A DNA stretch of 64,000 bases from Bacillus salipaludis (lineage in GTDB: Bacteria; Bacillota; Bacilli; Bacillales_B; DSM-18226), in assembly GCF_004358205.1 (NCBI RefSeq), contig NZ_SMYO01000001.1:186001-250000 (forward strand), given 5' to 3'. The notes under the pieces are model-generated. The model ran no database searches. It was not told where the DNA came from and saw nothing but the letters and a program-made list of their open reading frames with translations. Positions within the stretch are counted from its first letter, which is position 1. Each line of letters begins with the position of its first letter. The translations under genes and the position numbers were made by a program. This document shows positions 38,901-48,092 of this stretch, piece by piece.

Positions 38901-39544
38901 AAGTCTTTTGCCATCGATGCTTGAATTTTAAGCGGTTCCACCTGGCTTTCAAGCTCGTAGAGAATATCTGTCACACGATTCAAATTCTCTTGTGCTTCCG
39001 ACAGCTTCCCCTCAGCTTTTTTCTTACGATTTTTATATTTTAATACTCCGGCAGCTTCTTCAAAAATTGTTCTTCGGTCTTCCGGTTTACTATTTAAGAT
39101 TTCCTCAACCTTTCCTTGACTGATAATGGAAAAGGCTTCCCTTCCTAATCCGGAATCCATAAAAAGATCCACAATATCCTTTAGTCTGCACGGCTGTTTA
39201 TTAATAAAATAGTCACTATCACCAGAACGGGATACTCTTCTTGTTACACTTACTTCATTATAATCAATTGATAAACCCTGGTCCTGATTATCTAAAGTTA
39301 GGGTTACTTCAGCAATATTAAGTGGTTTTCTCGAATCACTCCCGGCAAAAATAATGTCTTCCATTTTTGCCCCTCTTAATGATTTTGCTGATTGTTCTCC
39401 CAATACCCAGCGGATTGCATCCGTAATATTACTTTTCCCACTGCCATTTGGCCCAACCACAGCCGTTACGCCAGGGACAAAATCCACTCCGATACGGTCA
39501 GCGAATGATTTAAATCCAATGATGTCCAACCGCCTTAAAAACAT
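35978..39544 (-). CDS. smc: Chromosome partition protein SMC
   Basis: Condensin ATPase that organises and segregates the chromosome with ScpA/ScpB. 1188 residues: Walker A GPNGSGKSNITDAIRWVLGEQ (about 32-52), coiled coil to about 500, hinge (about 515-670, with EGAVAELVTVPKQYETALETALGGALQHIVV and NPGGSMTGGALKQ), returning coiled coil, then C motif LLSGGERALTAIALLF near 1086 and Walker B PFCILDEVEAALDEANV. Full length. Preceded by rnc, followed by ftsY. Confidence 0.98.
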   Translation of the reverse strand: MFLRRLDIIGFKSFADRIGVDFVPGVTAVVGPNGSGKSNITDAIRWVLGEQSAKSLRGAKMEDIIFAGSDSRKPLNIAEVTLTLDNQDQGLSIDYNEVSVTRRVSRSGDSDYFINKQPCRLKDIVDLFMDSGLGREAFSIISQGKVEEILNSKPEDRRTIFEEAAGVLKYKNRKKKAEGKLSEAQENLNRVTDILYELESQVEPLKIQASMAKDFLEQKEELEKIEVALTVYEIEELHQKWEKLTHLLEEHQQEELKLSTQLQKKEAQITETRDHVTAIDESVSDLQNVLLYASEELEKLEGRKQVLKERKKNAAQNKDQLIKNISELAEKVDLLKKNRDTQAESVRFLSEQAQSLKAQLKEKQEKLQLFAENMDEKIESLKSEYIELLNDQAGAKNELRMIVQQLEQQEKKNLRLDEENSRFIEERQIAAEKKLSIQNRLAEIQKKLGDHVVLFREQQKKLESAKNNYQKQEKTLYQAYQILQQAKSRKEMLEEMEEDFSGFFQGVKEVLKARGKKLSGIEGAVAELVTVPKQYETALETALGGALQHIVVDTEVNARMAIQFLKQNSFGRATFLPLSVIKGRPLSSSQLSSIENHPSFIGTAVSLVQFNQRYAEVMNNLLGNVVITKDLKGANELAKILQYRSRLVTIDGDIVNPGGSMTGGALKQKNSSLLTRKGELEDLKTKLTVMEEKTSGLEKTVKALKEEVQTNEGLLEEIRKTGEELRVNEQSLKGDLHGAELEEKNINERLSIYDLEKGQFFEERDRLTERKRELSHDLETYQEKIAGLDELIAKLTEQKTHDLSSKETLTNEMNELKVEFASKNEQLTNAKERFAITKEDLAESEEKLAILSDDLQMLSSEMTNSSSGEEQLEEQVVRKQQDKQETIGLISSRRKERLELQTVLEDFELEAKELKRLHRGMTEVLKDEEVKINRLDVELENRLSHLREEYLLSFEGAKEQFPLMVPIEEARKRVKLIKLAIEELGNVNLGAIEEYERVSERYEFLNEQKNDLQEAKEMLFQVIEEMDMEMKKRFEQTFEGIRNHFEPVFRALFGGGRADLRLTEPENLLNTGVEIVAQPPGKKLQNLGLLSGGERALTAIALLFSILKVRPVPFCILDEVEAALDEANVHRFSQYLKRYSLETQFIVITHRKGTMEEADVLYGVTMQESGVSKLVSVRLEETKELVES

Positions 39545-39578
39545 TTGAAAATCCTCCCTTAAAGCGCGTTAAGATGTA

Positions 39579-40322
39579 TTACATGGTTGTTTTTCCTTTT
39601 AAAATTCCAAGCGCCATTTGGGCTGCATGCTGTTCTGCTTCTTTTTTGGATTTACCAGTACCAGTCCCTAATTCTTCACCATTTAATGAGACCCTTGAAA
39701 CAAATTCTTTGTTATGTGCAGGTCCGATTTCCTGGAGAACTCGATATTCAATCACGCCTGTCCCATCGCGTTGGATAAGTTCCTGAAGCTGGCTTTTAAA
39801 ATCCATCACATGAGAAAAAGCACCCGCATTAACCTTAGGAAAAACCACCTTTTCAAGAAATTCAATCACTGTACCAATTCCTTTTTCTAAATAAAGCGCC
39901 CCAATGAAGGCTTCAAATACATCTGCAAGTAATGCAGGACGCTCTCTGCCTCCTGTCATTTCTTCTCCTTTTCCTAATAAAATATATTTTCCAAAGGAAA
40001 GTTCATTTGCGAAAGAAACAAGTGATGGCTCACAGACAATAGCGGCCCGGAGTTTTGTTAGTTCTCCTTCACTCATCATTGGATACTTTTTATAAAGGAA
40101 TTGTGAAACAGTAAGTTCAAGTACGGCATCTCCTAAAAATTCAAGCCTTTCGTTATCTTCATAAGGCTTCCTGCGATGCTCATTCACATAGGATGAATGG
40201 GTAAAAGCTTGTTTTAATAATTTCTCATTATCAAAATGAATTCCAATATTCTGTTGAAAATCTTTGAATTGATTTTCTTTTGCGCGACTGCTTGATTCTT
40301 TTTCCTTGCCATTTTTGCGCAT
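39579..40322 (-). CDS. rnc: Ribonuclease III
   Basis: Double-strand-specific endonuclease for rRNA and scRNA processing. 247 residues from the ATG at 40322 (GGTGGAG upstream; the in-frame ATG at 40358 is not supported). RNase III domain with [21 protein letters not shown] and the [16 protein letters not shown] metal-binding region, then a dsRNA-binding domain (about 170-245, [14 protein letters not shown] ... [16 protein letters not shown]). Lies between acpP and smc. Confidence 0.97.
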   Translation of the reverse strand: MRKNGKEKESSSRAKENQFKDFQQNIGIHFDNEKLLKQAFTHSSYVNEHRRKPYEDNERLEFLGDAVLELTVSQFLYKKYPMMSEGELTKLRAAIVCEPSLVSFANELSFGKYILLGKGEEMTGGRERPALLADVFEAFIGALYLEKGIGTVIEFLEKVVFPKVNAGAFSHVMDFKSQLQELIQRDGTGVIEYRVLQEIGPAHNKEFVSRVSLNGEELGTGTGKSKKEAEQHAAQMALGILKGKTTM

Positions 40323-40401
40323 GAAAGTCTCCACCTTGCAATTAGTATTCACATACATTCACTAGTAATAGTTTAAAAAAGTTCTGTTAAAAACGCAAAG
40401 A

Positions 40402-40460
40402 AACTTGGCAGTACGGTTGAACTGCCAAGTTGAAGAAAAGCCCCGTTTGTAAACGGAGCT
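40402..40460 (-). terminator. Double hairpin terminator after acpP
   Basis: Two consecutive minus-strand hairpins: GCTCCGTTT-AC-AAACGGGGC with TTTTCTTC (40440-40460), then AACTTGGCAGT / ACTGCCAAGTT with TTTCTTTG (40402-40431). They separate the fapR-acpP operon from rnc-smc-ftsY. Confidence 0.75.
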
Positions 40461-40481
40461 AACTTTTTAGAAATCCAACGA

Positions 40482-40715
40482 TTATTTTTTGCTATTTATG
40501 TAATTAACAGCATCACCAACTGTGCCGATTTTTTCAGCATCATCGTCAGAAATTTCCATATCAAACTCATCTTCCAATTCCATTACTAGTTCAACTACGT
40601 CAAGGGAATCAGCGCCAAGATCGTCCTTAAAAGAAGCTTCAAGCGTAACTTGAGACTCGTCTACACCTAAACGGTCCACGATAATCTTTGTTACACGTTC
40701 TAATACCTCTGCCAT
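40482..40715 (-). CDS. acpP: Acyl carrier protein
   Basis: Carries growing fatty acyl chains on 4'-phosphopantetheine. 77 residues, strongly acidic, with the attachment serine Ser37 in [21 protein letters not shown]. Consensus GGGAGGTGA ribosome-binding site. Last gene of the FapR-controlled fap operon, followed by two terminator hairpins. Confidence 0.98.
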   Translation of the reverse strand: MAEVLERVTKIIVDRLGVDESQVTLEASFKDDLGADSLDVVELVMELEDEFDMEISDDDAEKIGTVGDAVNYINSKK

Positions 40716-40784
40716 GCTTGTTCACCTCCCCTCAAGCTATTATAGAGTATTTGATTAAAATAATAAATGTTTAATTATAAAAAA

Positions 40785-41528
40785 TTACATCACCATGCCG
40801 CCGTCGATGTGAAGAGTCTGTCCTGTCATGTAGGAACTGTCATCAGAAGCAAGGAATGCTGTTACTTTTGCGATATCTTTAGGTTCTCCAAAACGGGCTA
40901 ATGGAATCTGTTTGAGCATTTCCGTTTTGATATCCTCTGTTAATTTGTCAGTCATATCCGTTGTGATAAATCCCGGTGCAATCGCGTTTACCGTAATATT
41001 TCGGGCAGCAAGTTCTTTCGCAGTTGTTTTCGTTAAACCAATCACACCCGCTTTTGCCGCAACATAGTTAGCCTGACCTGGATTACCACTGACACCAACA
41101 ATTGAAGCAATATTAATAATTCTTCCAAAGCGTTGCTTCATCATTTGTCTTGTTACAGCCTTCGTACAAAGAAAAACCCCTTTTAAATTAATACTGATGA
41201 CATCGTCCCACTCTTCTTCTTTCATTCTCATCAATAAGTTATCCTTTGTAATCCCTGCATTATTAACGAGAATATCCAGTTTTCCGAAGCGGTCAACTGT
41301 CTCTTTAACCATTGATGCTACTTCTTCAGAATTGGAAACATCACACTTTACTGTAAAAGCATCTCTTCCCAACGCTTTAATTTCATCCACTACTTCATTA
41401 GCTTTTGCCTCACTACCGGCAAAATTCACAGCCACATTTGCTCCCTGCCGTGCTAACTCAAGAGCAATTTCACGACCGATTCCTCTTGATGCCCCTGTTA
41501 CTAGTACTGCTTTGCCTGCTAAATTCAT
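40785..41528 (-). CDS. fabG: 3-oxoacyl-[ACP] reductase FabG
   Basis: NADPH-dependent short-chain dehydrogenase of fatty-acid elongation. 247 residues: cofactor loop TGASRGIG (11-18), [14 protein letters not shown], catalytic Ser in [15 protein letters not shown] and the YVAAK motif (Tyr and Lys about 151-155). Start overlaps the fabD stop by 4 nt. Operon fapR-plsX-fabD-fabG-acpP. Confidence 0.97.
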   Translation of the reverse strand: MNLAGKAVLVTGASRGIGREIALELARQGANVAVNFAGSEAKANEVVDEIKALGRDAFTVKCDVSNSEEVASMVKETVDRFGKLDILVNNAGITKDNLLMRMKEEEWDDVISINLKGVFLCTKAVTRQMMKQRFGRIINIASIVGVSGNPGQANYVAAKAGVIGLTKTTAKELAARNITVNAIAPGFITTDMTDKLTEDIKTEMLKQIPLARFGEPKDIAKVTAFLASDDSSYMTGQTLHIDGGMVM

Positions 41529-42472
41529 AATTGCCCCTCCTTTAATGCTTCAATTACATCCTTGCAGCTTGACGCGTCCGATACAGAATACGTTTTAACG
41601 GAACGATCTATTTTCTTAATTAATCCTGATAAAACCTTCCCAGGTCCAACTTCGATAAAGGTATCAACACCAAGTTCAATCATCTTCTGAACGGAATCTT
41701 CCCATAACACAGGTGAAAAGAGTTGTTCAATTAGCTTTTCTTTGATTTCTTCAGCCTTCTCCATTGGTTCCGCTGAAACATTGGCGATAACAGGAATTTT
41801 CGCATCCTGCATATTCAATCCATCTAAAACACCCTTTAATTCAGCAGCGGCTGGTTTCATTAGTGAAGAATGGAAAGGTCCGCTAACTTCAAGTGAAATT
41901 ACGCGCTTAGCCCCTGCTTCCTTTGCCTTTTCACCTGCAAGCTCTACTCCTTTTCGTGAACCGGAAATAACAATTTGCCCTGGACAATTTAAATTAGCCA
42001 AAGAAACCGGATAGCCTGATTCACTCACTTCGTTACATGCAGCTGCAAGCTTTACACGGTCAAGACCTAACACTGCCGCCATTGTGCCTTCTCCATTCGG
42101 AACGGCTACTTCCATGAACTCGCCTCTTTTTCTGACGGCATATACACCTTCTTCAAAGGTTAAGGCACCGGAAGCAACTAAAGCCGTGTACTCACCTAGG
42201 CTGTGGCCAGCAAGAAAACCTGCTTGAATCCCTGATTTTTCAAACAAGGATAACAATGCAATACTTGTTGTTAACAAGGCTGGCTGCGCATTCACGGTTA
42301 GCGTCAGCTCCTCTTGTGGGCCTTCAAAGATAATTTTACTTAAAGAACTATTAAGTGTTTCATCTGCTTTTGTAAAATAGCTCATCATTTCAGAATTCTG
42401 TTCAGCAGCTTCTTTTCCCATACCAACTGTTTGGGAACCCTGCCCTGGAAAAACAAATGCAATTTTACCCAT
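41525..42472 (-). CDS. fabD: Malonyl-CoA:ACP transacylase FabD
   Basis: Loads malonyl groups onto ACP. 315 residues with [14 protein letters not shown] (8-21), the nucleophile Ser91 in [12 protein letters not shown], the catalytic His near 199 in [10 protein letters not shown], and the C-terminal [19 protein letters not shown]. Follows plsX by 14 nt and overlaps fabG. Confidence 0.97.
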   Translation of the reverse strand: MGKIAFVFPGQGSQTVGMGKEAAEQNSEMMSYFTKADETLNSSLSKIIFEGPQEELTLTVNAQPALLTTSIALLSLFEKSGIQAGFLAGHSLGEYTALVASGALTFEEGVYAVRKRGEFMEVAVPNGEGTMAAVLGLDRVKLAAACNEVSESGYPVSLANLNCPGQIVISGSRKGVELAGEKAKEAGAKRVISLEVSGPFHSSLMKPAAAELKGVLDGLNMQDAKIPVIANVSAEPMEKAEEIKEKLIEQLFSPVLWEDSVQKMIELGVDTFIEVGPGKVLSGLIKKIDRSVKTYSVSDASSCKDVIEALKEGQL

Positions 42473-42486
42473 TTTCGCACTCCTTC

Positions 42487-43491
42487 TTACTGTTCAATTT
42501 TCGAAACATTTGTTTCTTCAACAGCATTTTTTATTAAACCAACGACATCATTTCCTGCCATTTCTCTTGTTTGGCGAATGGCACTAAAGACGGCCTGTGC
42601 ATTCGAGGAACCATGTGCTTTAATCACTGGTGCTTTTAAACCAAAAAGTGCAGCTCCGCCATATTCGGAGTAATCCAGCTTGCTTTTCAACGAATACAAA
42701 TTTGGTTTTAGAACAGCAGCAGCCAGTTTGCTTGTTAAACTGCTCATTAAAGCTGTTTTTAACATTTTCATCATGGAAAGAGCCGTACCTTCAATTGTTT
42801 TTAATACCATGTTTCCTGTAAAGCCATCGGTAACGACCACATCGGCTGCCCCTTCAAGCAAATCCCGAGCTTCCACATTGCCAATAAAATTGATATTGGT
42901 CTTTTTTAAAAGTTCAAAGGATGCTTTCGTTAATTCATTACCCTTTTTTTCCTCCGTACCAATATTTAACAATCCAACTCGTGGTTTCGAAATTCCTCTT
43001 ACTTTTTCACTATAAATAGATCCCATGATGGCATATTGGACTAAATGTTCCGGCTTTGCATCCGCATTCGCTCCAACATCTAATAGTAGAAAACCTTCTC
43101 CTCCGATGGTTGGTAAGGTGGGGGAGAGCGCCGGGCGGTCAATGCCGTCAATCCTGCCCACTACAAACAGTCCTGCTGCCATCAATGCACCCGTATTACC
43201 GGCGGAGATACATGCATCGGCATTGCCTTCTGCTACCTGCTTTGCAGCTAAAACCATTGAGGCATCTTTCTTACGGCGGACTGCCCGTACCGGTTCATCC
43301 GTTCCAAGGATTACCTCAGTTGTATGAAGGATTGAAATTCTCTCATGCCCTGTTAAATATTCCTTAATTTTACTTTCGTCCCCAACAAGGGTAATATGTA
43401 TATCAGAAAATTCTTGAACAGCCTTTATTGCACCAAGGACTATTTCTTTTGGGGCATGGTCGCCACCCATTGCATCAATTGCAAGTTTCAT
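42487..43491 (-). CDS. plsX: Phosphate acyltransferase PlsX
   Basis: Converts acyl-ACP to acyl-phosphate, the first committed step of phospholipid synthesis through PlsY. 334 residues beginning [21 protein letters not shown], with [32 protein letters not shown] and [24 protein letters not shown]. Follows fapR by 13 nt in the operon. Confidence 0.97.
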   Translation of the reverse strand: MKLAIDAMGGDHAPKEIVLGAIKAVQEFSDIHITLVGDESKIKEYLTGHERISILHTTEVILGTDEPVRAVRRKKDASMVLAAKQVAEGNADACISAGNTGALMAAGLFVVGRIDGIDRPALSPTLPTIGGEGFLLLDVGANADAKPEHLVQYAIMGSIYSEKVRGISKPRVGLLNIGTEEKKGNELTKASFELLKKTNINFIGNVEARDLLEGAADVVVTDGFTGNMVLKTIEGTALSMMKMLKTALMSSLTSKLAAAVLKPNLYSLKSKLDYSEYGGAALFGLKAPVIKAHGSSNAQAVFSAIRQTREMAGNDVVGLIKNAVEETNVSKIEQ

Positions 43492-43504
43492 TTTGTCTCA
43501 TCCC

Positions 43505-44071
43505 TTAATGATTTTTCGAACGGTACATTTCAAATTCTCCGATAAAAACAAGCTCATTATTTACAAAACTATTGACTTCAACAAAGGTTCTCCCGAGTTC
43601 GTCGTCAATTTTTAACACCTTAGCCTTTGCTATTACCCGTTCATTCTGCTTTACAGATCGTTTAAATTGAATATTTGCTTTCGCTGTTAAGGCTAGTTCA
43701 TCATTGATGACAGCAACGGCCAAAGAATTTGCCTGCGCAAATAAATGATGGCCGCGGGCAATCTTATTTCGTTTAAAAACATGCTCTTCTTTGATATCCA
43801 AAATGGATATCGCACTATGATCTAAATCTATATCAATAATTTCACCAATGATTTCATCAAGTGGCAATGAACGGACCTCATTGGAAAATCGCTTTTCAGC
43901 TACATTTTTAATTCGTTCCCTAAGTTCCGGTATCGATAACTCTAATCGATCGAGACGGATGGTTTGAACACTGACTTGAAATTTTTCCGCAAGCTCTTCA
44001 TCCGTCGTAAATGGATTTTCTTTTATGGTAGAGGTTAGCAATTGCTGCCGTTCTTTTTTATTTCTTCTCAT
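43505..44071 (-). CDS. fapR: Fatty-acid biosynthesis repressor FapR
   Basis: Malonyl-CoA-responsive repressor of membrane lipid synthesis. 188 residues: N-terminal DeoR-like HTH (about 1-60, [38 protein letters not shown]) and a C-terminal hot-dog thioesterase-like domain (about 80-188, [32 protein letters not shown]) that binds malonyl-CoA. A FapR box lies over its own promoter, so the operon is autoregulated. Confidence 0.98.
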   Translation of the reverse strand: MRRNKKERQQLLTSTIKENPFTTDEELAEKFQVSVQTIRLDRLELSIPELRERIKNVAEKRFSNEVRSLPLDEIIGEIIDIDLDHSAISILDIKEEHVFKRNKIARGHHLFAQANSLAVAVINDELALTAKANIQFKRSVKQNERVIAKAKVLKIDDELGRTFVEVNSFVNNELVFIGEFEMYRSKNH

Positions 44072-44092
44072 GATTTTACACCGTCCGAGCTC

Positions 44093-44110
44093 TTATGACT
44101 AGGTACTAAT
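44093..44110 (-). promoter_or_regulatory. FapR operator
   Basis: Minus strand reads ATTAGTACCTAGTCATAA, one change from the ATTAGTACCTAGTCTTAA type sequence known for B. subtilis FapR sites. It covers the expected transcription start of the fapR promoter. Confidence 0.88.
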
Positions 44111-44113
44111 AGT

Positions 44114-44142
44114 AGTATAAAAGTAGAAAAAGCAGATTGCAA
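44114..44142 (-). promoter_or_regulatory. Promoter of the fapR-plsX-fabD-fabG-acpP operon
   Basis: Minus-strand TTGCAA (44137-44142), 17-nt spacer, TATACT (44114-44119). The -35 is part of the 3' arm of the upstream terminator hairpin, and the start site falls in the FapR operator. Confidence 0.8.
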
Positions 44143-44170
44143 GAAATACTTTCACACTTGCCATCTGCTT
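44126..44170 (-). terminator. Intrinsic terminator of the sdaAB-sdaAA-recG transcript
   Basis: Minus-strand stem AAGCAGATGGCAAG / CTTGCAATCTGCTT (one mismatch) followed by TTTC. It overlaps the -35 region of the fapR promoter. Confidence 0.75.
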
Positions 44171-44294
44171 ATAAGAAAAGCGAAGGCGCCTTGGTCAGCC
44201 CCGACAAGGCTTTAGGGCCTGACGGTGAAGTCGTTCTTTGACTTCATCGGCAGGACCTAAGCAACCTCGAGAGGCTAGGCGCCGAAGCTAGACA
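44171..44294 (+). repeat. Family B palindromic repeat, 124-nt copy (B4)
   Basis: Begins ATAAGAAAAGCGAAGGCGCC and ends GGCGCCGAAGCTAGACA. The core stem is GGCGCC/GGCGCC, with an internal GTGAAGTC-loop-GACTTCAT hairpin and a CAGGACCTAAG segment. Lies between recG and its terminator; its right end continues into an inverted repeat with the last codons of recG. Confidence 0.78.
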
Positions 44295-44329
44295 ATTCTC
44301 ATCTTTATTATTCATTAAATTCATGAGAA

Positions 44330-46378
44330 TTAGTCTAGCTTTTCTCCTTCTAAAACACCTGACCACTCAAGCTCATTCCGTAAAAATTTATATTCCGGTG
44401 ATGACCAAAACGCTTTTGATTGAATTAACAATGCTGCATCATTTCTGGCAGTTTCTAGTGCACGATAGTCATGGACCATATCTGCTACTTTAAATTCTGG
44501 AATCCCGCTTTGTTTTTTTCCAAAGAAATCCCCTGGTCCACGCAGCTCTAAATCTTTTTCGCTTAGAACAAAGCCATCATTTGTTTCAGTCATAATTTTC
44601 ATTCTTTCCTGACCAACTTCGGATTTTGGGGCCGCCAGCAAGACACAATAGGATTGATCGCTGCCTCTTCCTACCCGCCCTCTGAGCTGATGTAGCTGTG
44701 ACAGACCAAACCTTTCAGCATCGTAAATTACCATCATCGTCGCATTTGGAACATTTACGCCCACTTCAACAACGGTTGTAGAAACAAGTATCTGAACGTC
44801 ATTTGCACTGAAAGCCTTCATAACGCTATCCTTATCATCCGAGCTTAAACGGCCATGCATAAGGCCAACCTTATAACGGTTTTGAAAGTAATGGGTAAGG
44901 GTTGTATGAACATCGATAGCATTTTGAACATCGAGCTTGTCCGATTCTTCGATTAATGGACAAATAACATAGGCTTGATGGCCTTTGCCCAGTTCTTTTT
45001 CAACAAATCCTAGGACTCGATCTAGCATCTCAGGTTTTGCCCAATACGTTTCAATCTTTTTTCTGCCTGCCGGCATTTCATCAATGATGGATACATCCAT
45101 CTCACCAAAGACAGTTATCGCCAATGTACGGGGAATCGGAGTTGCAGTCATAAATAATACGTCGGGATTTTCACCTTTTTCCCTTAATATCCTTCGCTGT
45201 TCGACCCCAAAACGATGCTGCTCATCCGTAATCACAAAACCAAGATTTTTAAAGGTTACCTCCTCCTGAATGAGCGCATGGGTACCAATTAGAATATCCA
45301 CCCTTCCTTCAGCTAAGTCCTGTAGAACTTCACGTCTGCGTTTCCCTTTTACGGAACTAGTTAACAGCTCACAGCGAATCGCAAAAGGGTCTAATAAGCT
45401 ATTAAGGGATTCAGCATGCTGTTCTGCTAATATTTCGGTTGGTACCATTAACGCTCCTTGAAAGCCAGCCGTTACACTTGAATATAAACCAATGGCAGCA
45501 ACGACTGTTTTTCCTGAACCGACATCCCCTTGTAACAAACGGTTCATGCGGAAGCCTGACTTCAAGTCAGCTAAAATTTCATTCACGACTCGTTTTTGAG
45601 CATTGGTTAACGGAAAAGGAAGTGCATCAATAAAAGATTTTAATTTTGGCTGCGAATAATTTTGGGATATTCCCGGTGATTGTTCTCTTTCAAACTTTCT
45701 TAAGGCCTGCATTTTAAGTTGGAACAAAAGGAATTCTTCATAAACAAAACGACGTCTTGCCTGCTTGACATCATCTGAGGTATTAGGAAAATGCATGGCC
45801 CAAAGTGCATCACGGCGCCCAAGCAGCCGATATTTATTTAAAAGTGATAGCGGTAGATTTTCTTCAATCTTATTTCCATATTGCTGATAGGCAAGACTAA
45901 TAAACTTCCGCATACCTTTTGTCGTCATTTTTCCTCTTAAAGCGTATACAGGTTCAAAATCATGCCCTTTCGAATTCGGGCCGACCTGCATTTCATTAGC
46001 CGTAATCGTTTGCCGGTGTGCATCCCATTTTCCAGTGACGGTAATGGTTTCATTGATTACGAATTTATTTTTTAAATAGGGTTGGTTAAAAAAAACCACC
46101 TTGATTAGGTATCGGTCCACAAAAAGCCTAATGGTAATCTTCGATTTCTTTCTCCCATAATAGGCAAGAGAAGGCTCACTATGAACCTTCCCTTCTACCG
46201 TAATTTTTTCGTCATGCTGAACCTCCGTTAAGTCACGGAGTCGATAGTCTTGGTAACGATAAGGAAAATACTCCAACAAATCATGAATCGTATAGATTTT
46301 CATTTCTGCCAAGGTTTCAGCCGTTTCCCCACCAATTCCTTTTAAAACAGTTACTGATTGGTTTAATTCCGGATTCAC
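44330..46378 (-). CDS. recG: ATP-dependent DNA helicase RecG
   Basis: Branch-migration helicase for stalled forks and recombination intermediates. 682 residues: N-terminal wedge/OB domain (about 50-150), Walker A QGDVGSGKTVVAA near 285, DEQH box ITDEQHRFGVEQRR near 386, then FMTATPIPRTLAI and the QLRGRVGRGSDQSYC motif VI region. The GTG start overlaps the sdaAA TGA (GTGA), giving translational coupling to serine dehydratase genes, as in other bacilli. Confidence 0.97.
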   Translation of the reverse strand: MNPELNQSVTVLKGIGGETAETLAEMKIYTIHDLLEYFPYRYQDYRLRDLTEVQHDEKITVEGKVHSEPSLAYYGRKKSKITIRLFVDRYLIKVVFFNQPYLKNKFVINETITVTGKWDAHRQTITANEMQVGPNSKGHDFEPVYALRGKMTTKGMRKFISLAYQQYGNKIEENLPLSLLNKYRLLGRRDALWAMHFPNTSDDVKQARRRFVYEEFLLFQLKMQALRKFEREQSPGISQNYSQPKLKSFIDALPFPLTNAQKRVVNEILADLKSGFRMNRLLQGDVGSGKTVVAAIGLYSSVTAGFQGALMVPTEILAEQHAESLNSLLDPFAIRCELLTSSVKGKRRREVLQDLAEGRVDILIGTHALIQEEVTFKNLGFVITDEQHRFGVEQRRILREKGENPDVLFMTATPIPRTLAITVFGEMDVSIIDEMPAGRKKIETYWAKPEMLDRVLGFVEKELGKGHQAYVICPLIEESDKLDVQNAIDVHTTLTHYFQNRYKVGLMHGRLSSDDKDSVMKAFSANDVQILVSTTVVEVGVNVPNATMMVIYDAERFGLSQLHQLRGRVGRGSDQSYCVLLAAPKSEVGQERMKIMTETNDGFVLSEKDLELRGPGDFFGKKQSGIPEFKVADMVHDYRALETARNDAALLIQSKAFWSSPEYKFLRNELEWSGVLEGEKLD

Positions 46379-47259
46379 TGTTCTTCTAGCGGAATACCGA
46401 AAATCTTCGCTTCTAGTTTGCGACCTGTCGGTGTTGCCGCCAAACCTCCCTGAGCAGTTTCTTTTAATGCAGTCGGCATATTTTGACCGATTTTATACAT
46501 TGCGTCAATGACTTCGTCACAAGGGATTCGGCTGGTAACCCCTGCTAAAGCCATATCGGCCGCGACCATGGCATTCGCAGCACCCATTGCGTTTCTTTTT
46601 ACACAGGGTACCTCAACTAATCCAGCTACAGGGTCGCAGACAAGACCAAGCATATTTTTCAAGGTAATGGCCATTGCCTGAGCACATTGATCAGGAGTTC
46701 CTCCGGCCATTTCTACAATGGCTGCCGCAGCCATCCCTGCTGCTGAACCTACCTCCGCTTGACATCCCCCAGCAGCACCGGAAATAGAAGCGTTATTTGC
46801 TACAACAAAACCAAAGGCACCGGCAGTAAATAGAAACGCTACCATTTGTTCACGCGTTGGGTTCAATTTATTTTTCAAAGCGAATAATGTTCCTGGAACC
46901 ACACCAGCTGATCCGGCAGTAGGCGTTGCACAGATCGTCCCCATTGCAGCGTTTACTTCATTTGTGGCAACTGCTTTGCTTACCGCATCAAGCACTGTTT
47001 CCCCTGTTAAGAAATTTCCTTTTTGAATATACGCTTGGAGAAGAACGGCATCCCCTCCTGTTAACCCTGAGTGGGATTTTACTCCTTTAATTCCACGTTC
47101 AACCGCTTCCTCCATGACCCGCAAATTACGGTCCATAAAAGCAATAACCTCTTCTCTGGAACGGCCGGTAACAGTGACTTCCTGTTCAATCATAATTTCT
47201 GATATTTTTTTATTTTGACTATTTGCAAGCTCTAAAAGTTCGCCAACATTTCGAAACAC
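46375..47259 (-). CDS. sdaAA: L-serine dehydratase, iron-sulfur type, alpha subunit
   Basis: Catalytic [4Fe-4S] subunit deaminating serine to pyruvate. The GTG at 47259 is chosen: AGGAGG lies 7 nt upstream and the protein then starts MFRNVGELLELANSQ like homologues (294 residues); the in-frame ATG at 47319 lies 60 nt upstream, next to the sdaAB stop. Candidate cluster cysteines sit in AMGTICATPTAGSAG, GAAGGCQAEVGS and GLVCDPVAGLVEVPCVKR. Pairs with SdaAB encoded upstream. Confidence 0.96.
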   Translation of the reverse strand: MFRNVGELLELANSQNKKISEIMIEQEVTVTGRSREEVIAFMDRNLRVMEEAVERGIKGVKSHSGLTGGDAVLLQAYIQKGNFLTGETVLDAVSKAVATNEVNAAMGTICATPTAGSAGVVPGTLFALKNKLNPTREQMVAFLFTAGAFGFVVANNASISGAAGGCQAEVGSAAGMAAAAIVEMAGGTPDQCAQAMAITLKNMLGLVCDPVAGLVEVPCVKRNAMGAANAMVAADMALAGVTSRIPCDEVIDAMYKIGQNMPTALKETAQGGLAATPTGRKLEAKIFGIPLEEQ

Positions 47260-47303
47260 AAGCCTTCCTCCTCTTTGGTGTATCCATTTCCGCTTTTGTT
47301 TAT

Positions 47304-47338
47304 TGTCCAGCTCCAGCACATAGGGGGCTGGAGCTTTT
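47304..47338. repeat. Family B-derived hairpin (B5)
   Basis: Perfect stem AGCTCCAGC / GCTGGAGCT in the sdaAB-sdaAA gap. On the minus strand the distal part GCTGGAGCTGGACAATAA matches the right end of family B. It starts within 6 nt of the sdaAB stop codon. There is a T tract only in the plus-strand direction. Confidence 0.5.
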
Positions 47339-47341
47339 TGT

Positions 47342-48004
47342 TTAATCTACAATTTTAGTTGCTTTCAATATATTTGGGAGCTGTTCTAATTCGTTAATTA
47401 GTTTATCATCAATATTTTGGTCTACTTCAATCGTCATAAGGGCCAATTTCCCAACCTCTTTTCGAGAAACCTCCATATGTCCGATATTGATTTGATATTT
47501 GGCAAGTGTATTGGCAACGCTTGCAATCGTTCCAAATTTGTCATTATGAACCACTAAAATAGCTGGATGATTGCCTGATAGCTTTAGTTCGAAACCATTT
47601 AACTCGGTTATTTCAATTTTACCCCCGCCAATAGAGATACCAACAAGTTCAAGCTCCCCATTATGATCACCCAGAATGATTCGTGCTGTGTTTGGATGAT
47701 CGGTTACCGCATCTTCCTCAATAAAACGAAGCTTCATTCCTTTTTCTTTCGCAATATCAATTGCATGAATAATCCGGACATCATCCGTATCAAAATCTAA
47801 TAATCCACCAACGATGGCAACATCTGTCCCATGACCTTTATAGGTTTTAGCAAAAGAGCCATATAAGGAAATGTTCGCCCATTTCGGCTCTCTTCCAAAC
47901 AAACTTCTCGCCACCCTGCCGATTCGCGCCGCTCCTGCCGTATGTGAACTTGATGGCCCTATCATAACAGGTCCAATAATGTCAAACACACTTCTATATT
48001 TCAA
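47342..48004 (-). CDS. sdaAB: L-serine dehydratase, iron-sulfur type, beta subunit
   Basis: Regulatory/structural subunit, 220 residues. N-terminal domain with the signature SVFDIIGPVMIGPSSSHTAGAARIG (5-29), and a C-terminal ACT domain (about 148-220, ILVVHNDKFGTIASVANTLAKYQINIGHMEVSR) that may sense serine. Starts with TTG at 48004 after GGGAG. A candidate CodY box lies 44-58 nt upstream. Confidence 0.96.
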   Translation of the reverse strand: MKYRSVFDIIGPVMIGPSSSHTAGAARIGRVARSLFGREPKWANISLYGSFAKTYKGHGTDVAIVGGLLDFDTDDVRIIHAIDIAKEKGMKLRFIEEDAVTDHPNTARIILGDHNGELELVGISIGGGKIEITELNGFELKLSGNHPAILVVHNDKFGTIASVANTLAKYQINIGHMEVSRKEVGKLALMTIEVDQNIDDKLINELEQLPNILKATKIVD

Positions 48005-48047
48005 ATGAGTTCTCTCCCTTATGTTTAAACTATCTATCGGTCAAAAT

Positions 48048-48062
48048 TATTTTAAGAAAATT
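48048..48062 (-). promoter_or_regulatory. Candidate CodY box upstream of sdaAB
   Basis: Plus-strand TATTTTAAGAAAATT matches the CodY consensus AATTTTCWGAAAATT at 13 of 15 positions. A second, weaker motif (AATTTTCAGAGGGAC, from 48058) overlaps it in the register known for tandem CodY sites. No experimental basis here. Confidence 0.5.
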
Positions 48063-48092
48063 TTCAGAGGGACGATTCCATTCTTTGCACAT

